DNA of 64,000 nucleotides. Origin: Chromohalobacter sarecensis (GTDB taxonomy: Bacteria > Pseudomonadota > Gammaproteobacteria > Pseudomonadales > Halomonadaceae). Location of the stretch: the NCBI RefSeq assembly GCF_023061135.1, contig NZ_JAKGAN010000005.1, positions 1 to 64,000 on the forward strand. The letters are read 5' to 3'. The notes under the pieces are model-generated. The model was given only the letters and a program-made list of their open reading frames with translations. It was not told the DNA's origin and did not search any database. Positions within the stretch are counted from its first letter, which is position 1; each line of letters opens with the position of its first letter. Positions 9,603 to 17,534 of this stretch are shown in pieces. Made by a program: the position numbers and the translations under genes.

Positions 9603-10160
9603 ATGCAAAGCTTGAAGCATCATTTTCTGCTGGCGATGCCGCATCTCGACGACCCCAACTTCAAGGGGACGTTGACCTATATCTGTGACCATGACGACAA
9701 CGGCACTATGGGCGTGGTCGTCAATCGCCCCATGGAGCTGACGCTCGATGCCCTGCTCGAGCAGCTCGAACTGGATGCCTCGGAGTGCCTGCAGCGCGAC
9801 TTGCCGGTTCACTATGGCGGCCCGGTCCACAAGGATCGCGGCTTCATTCTGCATCGTGGCTCGAACCTGCCCTGGGATTCCAGCCTGCAGGTCGCTGACG
9901 ATCTGGCCCTGACGACCTCCATGGACATACTCAAGGCCATCGCCGAGGGCCGGGGGCCCGAAGACTTCATCGTCTGCCTGGGCTGCACCGCCTGGCAGGC
10001 CGGTCAGCTCGAGGACGAGCTCAAGCAGAATACTTGGCTGACGGTGGAAGGCGACGCTTCGATCCTCTTCGATGTCCACTCGGAGCAGCGCCTGAACGCC
10101 GCGGCGGGCATCTTGGGCGTCGATCTGAACCTGATGACGCGCGAGGCAGGACATTCCTGA
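9603..10160 (+). CDS. yqgE: YqgE/AlgH family protein (DUF179)
   Basis: The 185-residue product has the family hallmarks: FLLAMPHLDDPNFKGTLTYICDHDDNG near the N-terminus, then GVVVNRPMELTL, then HYGGPVHKDRGFILH, and YCLGC-like FIVCLGCTAWQAGQLEDEL near the C-terminus. Biochemical function is unsettled; in Pseudomonas the homologue AlgH was linked to alginate regulation. The frame opens at 9528, but the ATG at 9603 follows a GGGAGG ribosome site and gives the usual family length (E. coli 187). It overlaps ruvX by one base (TGATG), so the two are translationally coupled. Conservation of yqgE next to ruvX supports the call. Confidence 0.93.
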   Translation: MQSLKHHFLLAMPHLDDPNFKGTLTYICDHDDNGTMGVVVNRPMELTLDALLEQLELDASECLQRDLPVHYGGPVHKDRGFILHRGSNLPWDSSLQVADDLALTTSMDILKAIAEGRGPEDFIVCLGCTAWQAGQLEDELKQNTWLTVEGDASILFDVHSEQRLNAAAGILGVDLNLMTREAGHS

Positions 10161-10606
10161 TGGCCGAGGCAGGGCAGCGGCTGGTACTGGCCTTCGATTA
10201 CGGCACGCGGCGCATCGGCGTGGCGGTCGGCAACGAAATGCTGGGCAGTGCCACGGCCCTGGCGCCGTTGCCTGCGCGTAACGGGATTCCCGATTGGCAG
10301 CAGATCGAGGCGTTGCTCGAGGAATGGCAGCCGGATCTTCTGGTGGTGGGGCTGCCGCTCAACATGGACGGCACCGAGTCCGATATGAGTCAGCGCGCGC
10401 GCAAGTTCGGTAACCGCCTGCACGGGCGCTTTGGCAAGCCGGTGGAGGTGTTCGACGAGCGTGGTTCCACACGTGCCGCCAAGCGCATCGCCCGCGACGC
10501 CGGGCATCGGGGCAACTACCGCGACGATGGCGTGGACGGCATCGCCGCGCAGTTGATCCTGCAAAGCTTCTTCGCTGACGACACCTTCCTGCAACGCATG
10601 CCGTAA
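10160..10606 (+). CDS. ruvX: RuvX/YqgF family putative Holliday junction resolvase
   Basis: The 148-residue product has an RNase H-like fold. LAFDYGTRRIGVAVG carries the first catalytic Asp near residue 13, LLVVGLPLNMDG is the central strand, VEVFDERGST holds the DE pair, and DDGVDGIAAQLIL holds the last Asp. The family is linked to 16S rRNA 5' processing and possibly Holliday junction resolution. The DERGST segment departs from the more usual DERLTT, a mild substitution that leaves the acidic residues intact. The ATG at 10160 overlaps the yqgE stop codon; a longer upstream frame is not needed. A hairpin follows the gene. Confidence 0.93.
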   Translation: MAEAGQRLVLAFDYGTRRIGVAVGNEMLGSATALAPLPARNGIPDWQQIEALLEEWQPDLLVVGLPLNMDGTESDMSQRARKFGNRLHGRFGKPVEVFDERGSTRAAKRIARDAGHRGNYRDDGVDGIAAQLILQSFFADDTFLQRMP

Positions 10607-10610
10607 ACGT

Positions 10611-10636
10611 CCGCGACCGGCCTGGGCCAGTCGCGG
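10611..10636. terminator. Hairpin between convergent ruvX and the amine permease
   Basis: CCGCGAC (10611-10617) pairs with GTCGCGG (10630-10636) across a 12-base loop. There is no clear U tract, so it could serve either strand weakly. Confidence 0.45.
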
Positions 10637-10662
10637 GTGGGATAGCTATTAGCCCTGAATGA

Positions 10663-11985
10663 TTAACTCTCCATATTCAATTCCGGCGTCGGTCGGCTGA
10701 AGCCACGCGTCAGCCAGGTCAGCCACGCCAGGCCGCACAACAGCCACGCACTGCCCAGCATGATTGCCAGATGATCCAGGCTCGCCATCAACCACAGGAT
10801 CGCGCCCAGGCCGATCAACGGGCAAATCAGGAACCACAGTGTGTCCAGCCCGCTGCGACGACGCTCCTTCAGGTAGTAGTGGAAGATCACCGATAGATTC
10901 ACCAGGGCGAAGGCCAGGAAGGCGCCGAAGTTGATGAAGGACGCCGCCGAGAGCACGTCCATGGTCAGCGCCAGCAAGGCAACCAGACCACTGAATACCA
11001 GCCCGCCCAGCGGCGTACCGAAGCGGCTCAATCTGCCTAGCCAGCGCTTCGGCAGCACAGCGTCGCGGCCCATGGCATAGAGCAGGCGTGCGCCGCTGGC
11101 CTGGGCGGCGATGCCCGAGGCGAACTGGCCGACCACCAGCCCGATCAGGAAGATCGAGACGAAGATATCGCCGCCGATGTTGCGCGCGATCTCGTAGGCC
11201 GCGGCATCGGGGTTGGCGAAGTCATATCCCGGCGCGGCGAGCTGCACGAAATACGAGACCACGACGAAGATCAGCCCGCCGATCAGGGTGATCAAGAGGA
11301 TGGCACGCGGCAGAGTGCGCTGCGGGTCCTTGGTTTCCTCGGTCAGCGTGGTGACGGCATCGAACCCCAAGAAGGAGTAGCACGCCACGGCGGCACCCGC
11401 CATCAGCACTGGCAGGGTCGCGGCCGAATCGGCGCCCAAAAACGGCGTCAGGCTCCAGAAGGGCTGGGTGGGATCGCCCAACACGTAATGCATGCTCAGC
11501 CCCACGAAGGCGATCAACACCAGGAGCTGCACCAGCATCATCACGCTATTGATCGCGCTGGCTAGCTTGAGGCCGAGGATGTTGATCGTGGTAGTGACGG
11601 CAATGAAGGCCAGCAGCCATAACGGCGTGGGAATCGCCGGGAAGGCCGAGTTCAGATAGGCGGCGCCGATCAGCCAGATCACCATGGGCAGGAACAGATA
11701 ATCGAGCAGGATCGCCCAGCCAGCGATGAAACCCAGGCGGTCGTCGATGGCGTGGCGCACATAGGCATAGGCCGAGCCGGCCACCGGGTAAGCGCTGGCC
11801 ATGCGCCCGTAGCTGTGCGCCGTGAACAGCATGGCGATCAGCGCTGCCAGATAGGCACCCGAGACGGCGCCCTGCGTGGTGACGGCGAGTACGCCGAAGG
11901 TGCCCAGCACGATGATGGGCGTCATGTAGGCCAAGCCGAACAGCACGACCTGGCTCAGTGAGAGGGTCTTCTTCATTTGGTTCAT
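10663..11985 (-). CDS. APC-family amine/amino-acid permease, PuuP-like
   Basis: The 440-residue inner-membrane protein has about 12 hydrophobic segments. It closely follows the E. coli putrescine importer PuuP over its length: LSLSQVVLFGLAYMTPIIVLGTFG at the start, GSAYAYVRHAIDDRLGFIAGW, then CYSFLGFDAVTTLTEETKDPQRTLPRAI, and ASGARLLYAMGRDAVLP. PuuP imports putrescine by proton symport. Substrate here is inferred from similarity and could be another amine or amino acid. The ATG follows a CAGGAGG site at ideal spacing. The gene lies just downstream of the amidase on the same strand, which suggests uptake and hydrolysis of a related nitrogen compound. No puu catabolic genes are adjacent. Confidence 0.8.
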   Translation of the reverse strand: MNQMKKTLSLSQVVLFGLAYMTPIIVLGTFGVLAVTTQGAVSGAYLAALIAMLFTAHSYGRMASAYPVAGSAYAYVRHAIDDRLGFIAGWAILLDYLFLPMVIWLIGAAYLNSAFPAIPTPLWLLAFIAVTTTINILGLKLASAINSVMMLVQLLVLIAFVGLSMHYVLGDPTQPFWSLTPFLGADSAATLPVLMAGAAVACYSFLGFDAVTTLTEETKDPQRTLPRAILLITLIGGLIFVVVSYFVQLAAPGYDFANPDAAAYEIARNIGGDIFVSIFLIGLVVGQFASGIAAQASGARLLYAMGRDAVLPKRWLGRLSRFGTPLGGLVFSGLVALLALTMDVLSAASFINFGAFLAFALVNLSVIFHYYLKERRRSGLDTLWFLICPLIGLGAILWLMASLDHLAIMLGSAWLLCGLAWLTWLTRGFSRPTPELNMES

Positions 11986-12050
11986 AGTCGCCTCCTGTTG
12001 TGGTTGTTGCGACTGTTACTTGGTGGCCGGGAGCCGGCCGGAACTCGGAT

Positions 12051-12860
12051 TTAGAAGTGCCAGTAGCGGCCTCGCTCGGTGTCCTCGCGCTGGCCTTGCA
12101 GGCCGATACGGCAGTCTTTCAGGTAGTCGTAATCGCGCCGCGCGTCCGGTAAGCGCTGGGGATCGAGTTGCAGCGTGGTGACGCTTTCCTCGCGGCCGGC
12201 GCGAAACAGCGCCTCGCCGTCCGGGGCAACCAGCGAACTCTCGCCGGCGAAGGTCAGTCCCGCACCTTCACCCGCGCGGTTGGTCATGGCGACGAAGTAA
12301 TGATTGTCCTGGGCACGCGCCTGGGCGGCGCGGGCATGCATGGGGCCATAGGGGTCCATGTTGCCGTTGGTGACCAGCAGCAGGTCGCAGCCGAGTTGTC
12401 CCAACGCGCGTGCGGGCTCAGGGAATTCCAGGTCGTAGCAGATCAACAAGCCAACCTGCAGGCCGCGCCATTCGATGCAACCCACGCGATCGCCGGGGGC
12501 GACGAGGTCGCGCTCATCGGGCCATAAATGCGCCTTGCGGTAGCGCAGCGCGATGCCGTCCTCCGGTGTGATCAAGACGGTGGTGTTGAAGACGTGCTCG
12601 CCATCGCGCTCAAGAAAGCCCAAGGCGAGCGCGGTGTCATGCTCACGGCTGGCGGCGATGAGCGTGGCGAGCTCATCGCCGTCGAGGGTCAGCGTGCGAT
12701 CATCGACGTGGCCGGGTTCGGCGAAGCCGGTAAGGTGAGTTTCGGGAAAGACGATCAGCGACGTCTCGGGGGCGGCGTCGCGTAGACAGGCCAGGGTGCG
12801 CGAGAGATTGTAGGCGATGTCGCCCTCGCGGCCGGCCAGTTGTGCCAAAGCTATCTGCAT
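12051..12860 (-). CDS. Carbon-nitrogen hydrolase, RamA-like amidase
   Basis: The 269-residue product is a nitrilase-superfamily enzyme with the complete catalytic triad: Glu40 (VFPETHLTGF), Lys109 (LRYRKAHLWP) and Cys141 (LLICYDLEFPE). The segments LVTNGNMDPYGPMHARAAQARAQ and RRDYDYL resemble the R-stereoselective amidase RamA of Pseudomonas more than N-carbamoylputrescine amidase. The reaction is expected to be cytosolic hydrolysis of an amide to acid and ammonia; the natural substrate is unknown. It is followed on the same strand by a PuuP-like importer and is divergent from a LuxR regulator 122 bases away, so the three probably form one functional unit. Confidence 0.8.
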   Translation of the reverse strand: MQIALAQLAGREGDIAYNLSRTLACLRDAAPETSLIVFPETHLTGFAEPGHVDDRTLTLDGDELATLIAASREHDTALALGFLERDGEHVFNTTVLITPEDGIALRYRKAHLWPDERDLVAPGDRVGCIEWRGLQVGLLICYDLEFPEPARALGQLGCDLLLVTNGNMDPYGPMHARAAQARAQDNHYFVAMTNRAGEGAGLTFAGESSLVAPDGEALFRAGREESVTTLQLDPQRLPDARRDYDYLKDCRIGLQGQREDTERGRYWHF

Positions 12861-12947
12861 GAAAGACTCCGAAGCGTCATTGTGGCTGTGCGGTCATTCG
12901 GATGCCTTTCAGTATCCGCGATCACACGGGGATGACCATTCCCCGGT

Positions 12948-12958
12948 GGGGTTACCCC
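12948..12958. promoter_or_regulatory. GGGGT-t-ACCCC palindrome in the amidase/LuxR divergent region
   Basis: A perfect five-base inverted repeat lies 24 bases before the LuxR start codon, preceded by CCCC-GGT-GGGG. It may be an operator for the adjacent LuxR protein. It also sits close to the ribosome site, so it could act at the RNA level instead. Confidence 0.3.
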
Positions 12959-12982
12959 ATCAGGGTGAGCGAGGAGAGCGAG

Positions 12983-13810
12983 ATGACGAGCGATGCAGAC
13001 GATAGCGGGCAGGCGCCGGCACCCAGCGCCCTGGAAAGCGTGGCCTGGCATCGTGCCTTCGGGACCCTGGCGGACAAGCTGGATGGCGCCAATTTCTGGC
13101 TGGCCACGGTGCGCACCCTGGGGCGTCACGTCGACTTTGATACCTGGGTGGTGCTGATCTTCCATCATCGCCAGCCGCCGCGCATCCTCGCGGAAAGTGA
13201 CGAGGACGACGGTGCCGACGAGGCGTTGTTCCAGGATTATCAGCGCGGTCTGTATCTGCTCGACCCGTTCTATATCGATGCCCGAGACCGCGCGCGTGCC
13301 GGGTTGTACACGCTGGCTGACGTGGCGCCGCAGTGCTTCCAGCATACCGAGTACTATCAGCGTTACTTCCAGCGCAACATCGTCGCCGACGAGGTGCAGT
13401 TCAACTGCCCCCTCGATGCCGAGCGCACGCTATGCCTATCGCTGGGCTCGACCCGTGCTTACACGCCCGAGGCGCTCGGCCTGCTGAGCCTGGTGCAGCC
13501 GTGGGTGCTGGCGCTGATGCGCCAGCGCATGCATTTCGAATTCGAGCACGAAGATGGCACGCCGCCGGGGCCGCATCCATGGCATCCGTCTCCCCAAGCA
13601 CCGCGCGAGCTGGAATCCCACCAGACGCTGACCGAACGCGAGCGCGAGGTCAGCCAGCTCATGCTGGGTGGCAGCTCGACCAAGGAGATCGCCCGGCGCA
13701 TGGCGATCTCGGTGGAAACCGTGCGCGCCCACAAGAAGCATCTGTACGCCAAGCTGGGCATCAACTCGCAGTCCGAGTTGTTTGCGTTGTTTTGGCAGGC
13801 GCGTCGCTGA
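12983..13810 (+). CDS. LuxR-family transcriptional regulator
   Basis: The 275-residue product has a C-terminal LuxR helix-turn-helix: LTEREREVSQLMLGGSSTKEIARRM, then ISVETVRAHKKHLYAKLGI. The N-terminal 200 residues do not look like an acyl-homoserine-lactone or receiver domain. They contain WLATVRTLGRHVDFDTWVVLIF and YLLDPFYIDARDRARAGLYTL, like the sensor halves of uncharacterised LuxR regulators that flank catabolic genes. The upstream frame extends to 12902, but the ATG at 12983 has a strong GAGGAGAG site. It is divergent from the amidase-permease pair, so a local regulatory role is likely. The ligand is unknown. Confidence 0.85.
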   Translation: MTSDADDSGQAPAPSALESVAWHRAFGTLADKLDGANFWLATVRTLGRHVDFDTWVVLIFHHRQPPRILAESDEDDGADEALFQDYQRGLYLLDPFYIDARDRARAGLYTLADVAPQCFQHTEYYQRYFQRNIVADEVQFNCPLDAERTLCLSLGSTRAYTPEALGLLSLVQPWVLALMRQRMHFEFEHEDGTPPGPHPWHPSPQAPRELESHQTLTEREREVSQLMLGGSSTKEIARRMAISVETVRAHKKHLYAKLGINSQSELFALFWQARR

Positions 13811-13842
13811 CCTGAGCACGTTTCAGGCAGACGCTCCCGGCC

Positions 13843-14874
13843 TTATAGCGTGCGGTCGTCCACCCCATAAGTCGGCGGCACGAACCAGCGCACATCCTGG
13901 GCATCACGCTCGATGTAATCCTCGACTTGCAGCAGGTTGGCGAAGATCGCCATGCGCACCGGAATGCCGTTGTCGGCCTGGCGGAAGATGGCCAGGCGCG
14001 GGTCGCCGTTGAGATCGACATTGAGATCATTGGCGCCAGGGCGGCTGTCACGCGGCAGGGGGTGCATGACCACCGTAGTCGGCGAGCAGCGCTGGTCGAG
14101 GAAGGCGCGGTCGACGATAAAGTCCTGAGAAATTCCCGCGAAGGCTTCCGACATCTCCTCGGTGAAGCGTTCCTTCTGGATGCGTGTGGTGTAGATCACG
14201 TCGAGATCGCTGAAGTCATTGGCCAGGCTTTCGCGTTGCTCGACGCGATGCCCGCGCGAGGTGACCAGGTCGATCAAATGACGCGGCATTTCCAGGCCCG
14301 GCGGTGAGACCAGCGTGATGCGCAGCGGCTCGAATAGCGACAGCAGCTTGATCAACGAGTGCACGGTGCGGCCGTGCTTGAGGTCGCCGGTGAGCAGGAA
14401 GTGCGCGCCTGCGAGGCGTTTGCCCAGGCGCGCGAATTCCTTCTCGATAGTGTATAGGTCGAGCAACGCCTGGCTGGGATGCTCGCCGGGGCCGTCGCCG
14501 CCGTTGATCACCGGCACGCGGGTGGCTTCGGCGAATTCTGCCACCGCGCCCTGGTCGGGATGGCGCAGCACGATGGCATCGACATAGCCGCCCATTACGC
14601 GGCTGGTGTCGTAGAGGGATTCACCCTTGGCCATCGACGAGAAAGTGAAACCGGTGGTGTCGCAGACACTACCGCCGAGACGCGAAAACGCTGCGTGAAA
14701 GCTGATGCGGGTACGCGTACTGGCTTCGAAGAATAGATTGCCGAGTACCGCGCCTTCGAGCACGCGGGTCACCTTGCGCCGCTGGGCGAAGGGCTCCATG
14801 CGGCCGGCGAGCTGCATCAGGTGCTCGACGTAATCGCGGGACAGGGAATCGACGGAAAGCAGGTGGGAACTCAT
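13843..14874 (-). CDS. pyrB: Aspartate carbamoyltransferase catalytic chain
   Basis: The 343-residue product catalyses carbamoyl phosphate plus aspartate to carbamoyl aspartate, the second step of pyrimidine synthesis. Carbamoyl phosphate loops FFEASTRTRISF and HPSQALLDLYTIE are intact, as are GDLKHGRTVHSL and MHPLPRDSR. ATCase and ornithine transcarbamoylase share the STRTR loop, but the SMAKGESLYDT stretch and the HPLPR motif favour ATCase. The frame opens at a TTG (14889); the ATG at 14874 with GAGG seven bases before it is the better start. No pyrI or pyrC-like partner is adjacent. It runs convergently to the LuxR gene and diverges from the SDR gene. Confidence 0.9.
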   Translation of the reverse strand: MSSHLLSVDSLSRDYVEHLMQLAGRMEPFAQRRKVTRVLEGAVLGNLFFEASTRTRISFHAAFSRLGGSVCDTTGFTFSSMAKGESLYDTSRVMGGYVDAIVLRHPDQGAVAEFAEATRVPVINGGDGPGEHPSQALLDLYTIEKEFARLGKRLAGAHFLLTGDLKHGRTVHSLIKLLSLFEPLRITLVSPPGLEMPRHLIDLVTSRGHRVEQRESLANDFSDLDVIYTTRIQKERFTEEMSEAFAGISQDFIVDRAFLDQRCSPTTVVMHPLPRDSRPGANDLNVDLNGDPRLAIFRQADNGIPVRMAIFANLLQVEDYIERDAQDVRWFVPPTYGVDDRTL

Positions 14875-15039
14875 CGGTAAGCCTCGCAAGTGGCGCAGGG
14901 GGTCGCTGCGCGTAGTGTACGCATACGCGTCGTTGGCTTCATCCGCTGCTTGCGTTGATCGGTGCGGTTCGCTTGGCCTGGGCGCTAGCGGCTTCTATGG
15001 TTATGAATGCCATATCCCACCATTCAAGGAGCGAATGCC

Positions 15040-15894
15040 ATGGGCGAGCAACATTTCCCCGCGCAGGAACAGTCCGACCAACCCGGCGACGAGCACGTCA
15101 TGCGTCCCGAGCCCGAGTACATCCGCGATAGTTATCGCGGCACCGGCAAGCTCGACGGCAAGGTCGCCATCATCACTGGAGGTGATAGCGGCATCGGCCG
15201 CGCCGTAGCGGTGCATTACGCCCGCGAGGGCGCCGATTGCGTCGTCGTCTATCTCAATGAAACGCGTGACGCCGAGGATACCCAAGCGCTGGTCGAAGCC
15301 GAGGAACGCGAGTGCGTCCTGATACAAGGCGACGTCGGTGACCCGGTGCTGTGTCGCCAGGTGGTCGATACGACGCTGGCGACCTTCGGCAAACTCAATA
15401 TCCTGGTCAACAACGCCGCCGAGCAGCATGACTGGGACGATATCACGCAGATCCCCGATGACCAGTTGCAGCGCACCTTCCAGACCAACGTGTTCAGTCA
15501 TTTCTACATGGCCAAGCATGCGCTGCCGCACATGCACGAAGGCGACACCATCATCGCCACCTCGTCGGTCAATGCGTTCAAGGGCAACGACACGCTGATC
15601 GATTACACGGCGACCAAGGGCGCCATCCAGGGCCTGGTCCGCTCGCTGGCGATGTCACTGGTCGACCGCGGCATTCGTGTCAATGCCGTGGCCCCCGGCC
15701 CGGTGTGGACGCCGCTGATTCCCGCCAGTTTCGACGAAGACAAAGTCGCCGGCTTCGGCGGCCAGGTTCCCATGGACCGCGCCGGACAACCAAGCGAAAT
15801 GGGCCCCGCCTACGTCTACCTCGCCAGCGAGGAATCCTCCTACATGAACGGTCAGACGCTGCATCTCAACGGCGGTGTGATTCTCAATACCTAA
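15040..15894 (+). CDS. SDR-family oxidoreductase, YdaD/YghA-like stress type
   Basis: The 284-residue product is a classical short-chain dehydrogenase with an N-terminal extension of about 40 residues that is typical of the general-stress subgroup (YdaD/YhdF/YghA). It has the cofactor motif IITGGDSGIGRAVAV, the NNAAEQ structural motif, catalytic Ser and YTATK, and the closing VAPGPVWTPL and MNGQTLHLNGG. The substrate is unknown. The frame is open from 15007, but the ATG at 15040 has AAGGA nine bases upstream. A hairpin follows directly. Confidence 0.88.
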   Translation: MGEQHFPAQEQSDQPGDEHVMRPEPEYIRDSYRGTGKLDGKVAIITGGDSGIGRAVAVHYAREGADCVVVYLNETRDAEDTQALVEAEERECVLIQGDVGDPVLCRQVVDTTLATFGKLNILVNNAAEQHDWDDITQIPDDQLQRTFQTNVFSHFYMAKHALPHMHEGDTIIATSSVNAFKGNDTLIDYTATKGAIQGLVRSLAMSLVDRGIRVNAVAPGPVWTPLIPASFDEDKVAGFGGQVPMDRAGQPSEMGPAYVYLASEESSYMNGQTLHLNGGVILNT

Positions 15895-15903
15895 CGGTAT
15901 GAA

Positions 15904-15924
15904 CGCCCACGAGTAGCGTGGGCG
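15904..15924. terminator. Bidirectional hairpin between the SDR gene and the aldehyde dehydrogenase
   Basis: CGCCCACG (15904-15911) pairs with CGTGGGCG (15917-15924) around the loop AGTAG. It sits between two convergent stop codons. No strong U tract is present. Confidence 0.6.
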
Positions 15925-15932
15925 CTCATGAG

Positions 15933-17381
15933 TCAGCGGCTGGGCGCCATGACCTGCTTCAATTCCTGATAGGCGGATAGGCCTTCGGGGCCGAGTTCAC
16001 GACCAATTCCGCTTTTCTTTCCACCGCCCCAAGCCGCCTGGGGCGGTGCCAGTTGGTCCATGTTGGTCCAGATCGACCCTGCGGAGAGTTGGCGGGCAAT
16101 ATCGGCCGCCTTTTCATGGCTTCCGCTGACGATGCTGGCCGCTAGCCCGAAGTCGCTGTCATTGGCGATGGCAATAGCCTCGTCGTCGCTGGCGAACTGG
16201 CGTGCGCAGAGGACCGGGCCGAATATTTCTTCCTGCCAGAGGCGGCTTTCGACAGGGACATCGCGAAACACCGTGGGTGCCACGAAAAAGCCCTGGCGAG
16301 GAACCTCACGATGTGACGCCTCGCGCACGGGGATCAGTCCCTCATCTTTCGCAAATGCCAGGTAGCGGCTGACTGCGTCGCGCTGCTTGTCGCTGACGAG
16401 GGGGCCTAGCGTGGTTGCTTCGTCGAGCGGGTCTCCCATGACGAGGGCGTCGATATGCTGGCTCAATGCGGCGTACAGGTCCTCGGCTATGGCCTGGTGG
16501 ACCAACAGCCGCGAGGTAGCTGAACATATCTGCCCCGCGTTGGCGAAAATACCGTTCATGACGAGATATGCCGCCTGCGCGATGTCCGCGTCTTCGGTCA
16601 CGATGATCGGGGACTTGCCGCCCAGCTCGAGCGAGACATTGCGAACGCCGGTGGCCGCAGCGCGCATGACCGATTCGCCGGTCGGGTTGCTGCCGGTGAA
16701 CGATATTTTGTCGACCCCTGTGTGTTGGGTCAGCGCCTCGCCAATGCTGGGCCCGTCGCCGTTGATTAGATTGAGGACGCCGGGCGGCAAGTCAATGGTT
16801 TGAGCAATGTCAGCAATCGCTTGCTCCGGCACCGGCACGACTTCCGAAGGCTTGAAAACCACGGTGCAGCCGGCCGCCAGGGCAGGCGCGATTTTCCAGG
16901 CCGCCGTCACCAGAGGAAAGTTCCAAGGGGTGATCAAGCCCACCACGCCGACGGGGTCGAAATAGCGCCGGACCTCGACGCCCGCGACCGATTGCGCGCT
17001 CGGCTCGCCCTGGCAGGCGTCCAGTTGCCTGGCGAGATGGGCGTAGTATCGGTAGCAAGCGATCGCATCGTCGACATCCAATTGGCTCTCTGCCAGCGGC
17101 TTGCCGCCGTTGAGACTGATTGTTCGGCACAACGCGGTATGTTGATCGGCCAAGCCATCGGCCAGTCCCTCCAGATATTGCCCACGGGCCTCGCCCGATA
17201 GTCGTCGCCAAGCGGGCAGTGCTTGCCTGGCGGCGCGCACCGACGCGTCGACGTCACGAGCGTCGCCCGCAGTCAGCTTGGCGATGACCGTTTCCCGGTA
17301 GGGATCGATCACATCCAAGCAACGTCCGCCGTAACTCGAACGCCAGTGGCCGTCGATGAACTGTTGGCAAATGTCTCGCAT
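15933..17381 (-). CDS. NAD-dependent aldehyde dehydrogenase, betaine-aldehyde type (GbsA/BetB-like)
   Basis: The 482-residue cytosolic enzyme has the full ALDH apparatus: LITPWNFP with Asn154, Lys177 in FKPSE, ISFTGSNPTGE, LELGGKSP with Glu252, and the nucleophile Cys286 in NAGQICSATSR. The QICSATSR context matches betaine aldehyde dehydrogenases rather than generic family members. The likely reaction is glycine betaine aldehyde to glycine betaine with NAD; this is inferred from family and context. It is divergent from an iron alcohol dehydrogenase, with a 36-bp perfect palindrome between them. That arrangement recalls Bacillus gbsAB, where the alcohol dehydrogenase supplies the aldehyde. Its substrate could instead be another amino-aldehyde. 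Confidence 0.88.
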   Translation of the reverse strand: MRDICQQFIDGHWRSSYGGRCLDVIDPYRETVIAKLTAGDARDVDASVRAARQALPAWRRLSGEARGQYLEGLADGLADQHTALCRTISLNGGKPLAESQLDVDDAIACYRYYAHLARQLDACQGEPSAQSVAGVEVRRYFDPVGVVGLITPWNFPLVTAAWKIAPALAAGCTVVFKPSEVVPVPEQAIADIAQTIDLPPGVLNLINGDGPSIGEALTQHTGVDKISFTGSNPTGESVMRAAATGVRNVSLELGGKSPIIVTEDADIAQAAYLVMNGIFANAGQICSATSRLLVHQAIAEDLYAALSQHIDALVMGDPLDEATTLGPLVSDKQRDAVSRYLAFAKDEGLIPVREASHREVPRQGFFVAPTVFRDVPVESRLWQEEIFGPVLCARQFASDDEAIAIANDSDFGLAASIVSGSHEKAADIARQLSAGSIWTNMDQLAPPQAAWGGGKKSGIGRELGPEGLSAYQELKQVMAPSR

Positions 17382-17404
17382 ACGAACTCCTCAGGATCGA
17401 TAAT

Positions 17405-17440
17405 CTGGCCGCTATTGAAATATTTTTCAATAGCGGCCAG
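17405..17440. promoter_or_regulatory. Perfect 36-bp palindrome, candidate operator of the choline-type module
   Basis: CTGGCCGCTATTGAAA (17405-17420) is followed by TATT and its exact reverse complement (17425-17440). It lies 24 bases upstream of the aldehyde dehydrogenase and 94 bases upstream of the alcohol dehydrogenase. The ATTGA...TCAAT core recalls sites of BetI-type repressors, though with wider spacing. A role as RNA hairpin in the dehydrogenase leader is also possible. Confidence 0.75.
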
Positions 17441-17534
17441 TATAAAGCCATCGACGCGTTTTTTGCTACTCGGCCATGACTGAGTCATTAACGTCAAAAT
17501 CATGATATTCAGCTTTCTAGCGAATGGAGCACCC

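Noticed and set aside
7749-10154. 801-codon minus-strand frame
   Set aside because: It lies opposite the CvfB-like gene, gshB and yqgE, has no recognisable domain, and mirrors their codon pattern.
12902-12982. N-terminal extension of the LuxR protein
   Set aside because: The strong ribosome site lies before the ATG at 12983 and the extension overlaps the likely operator.
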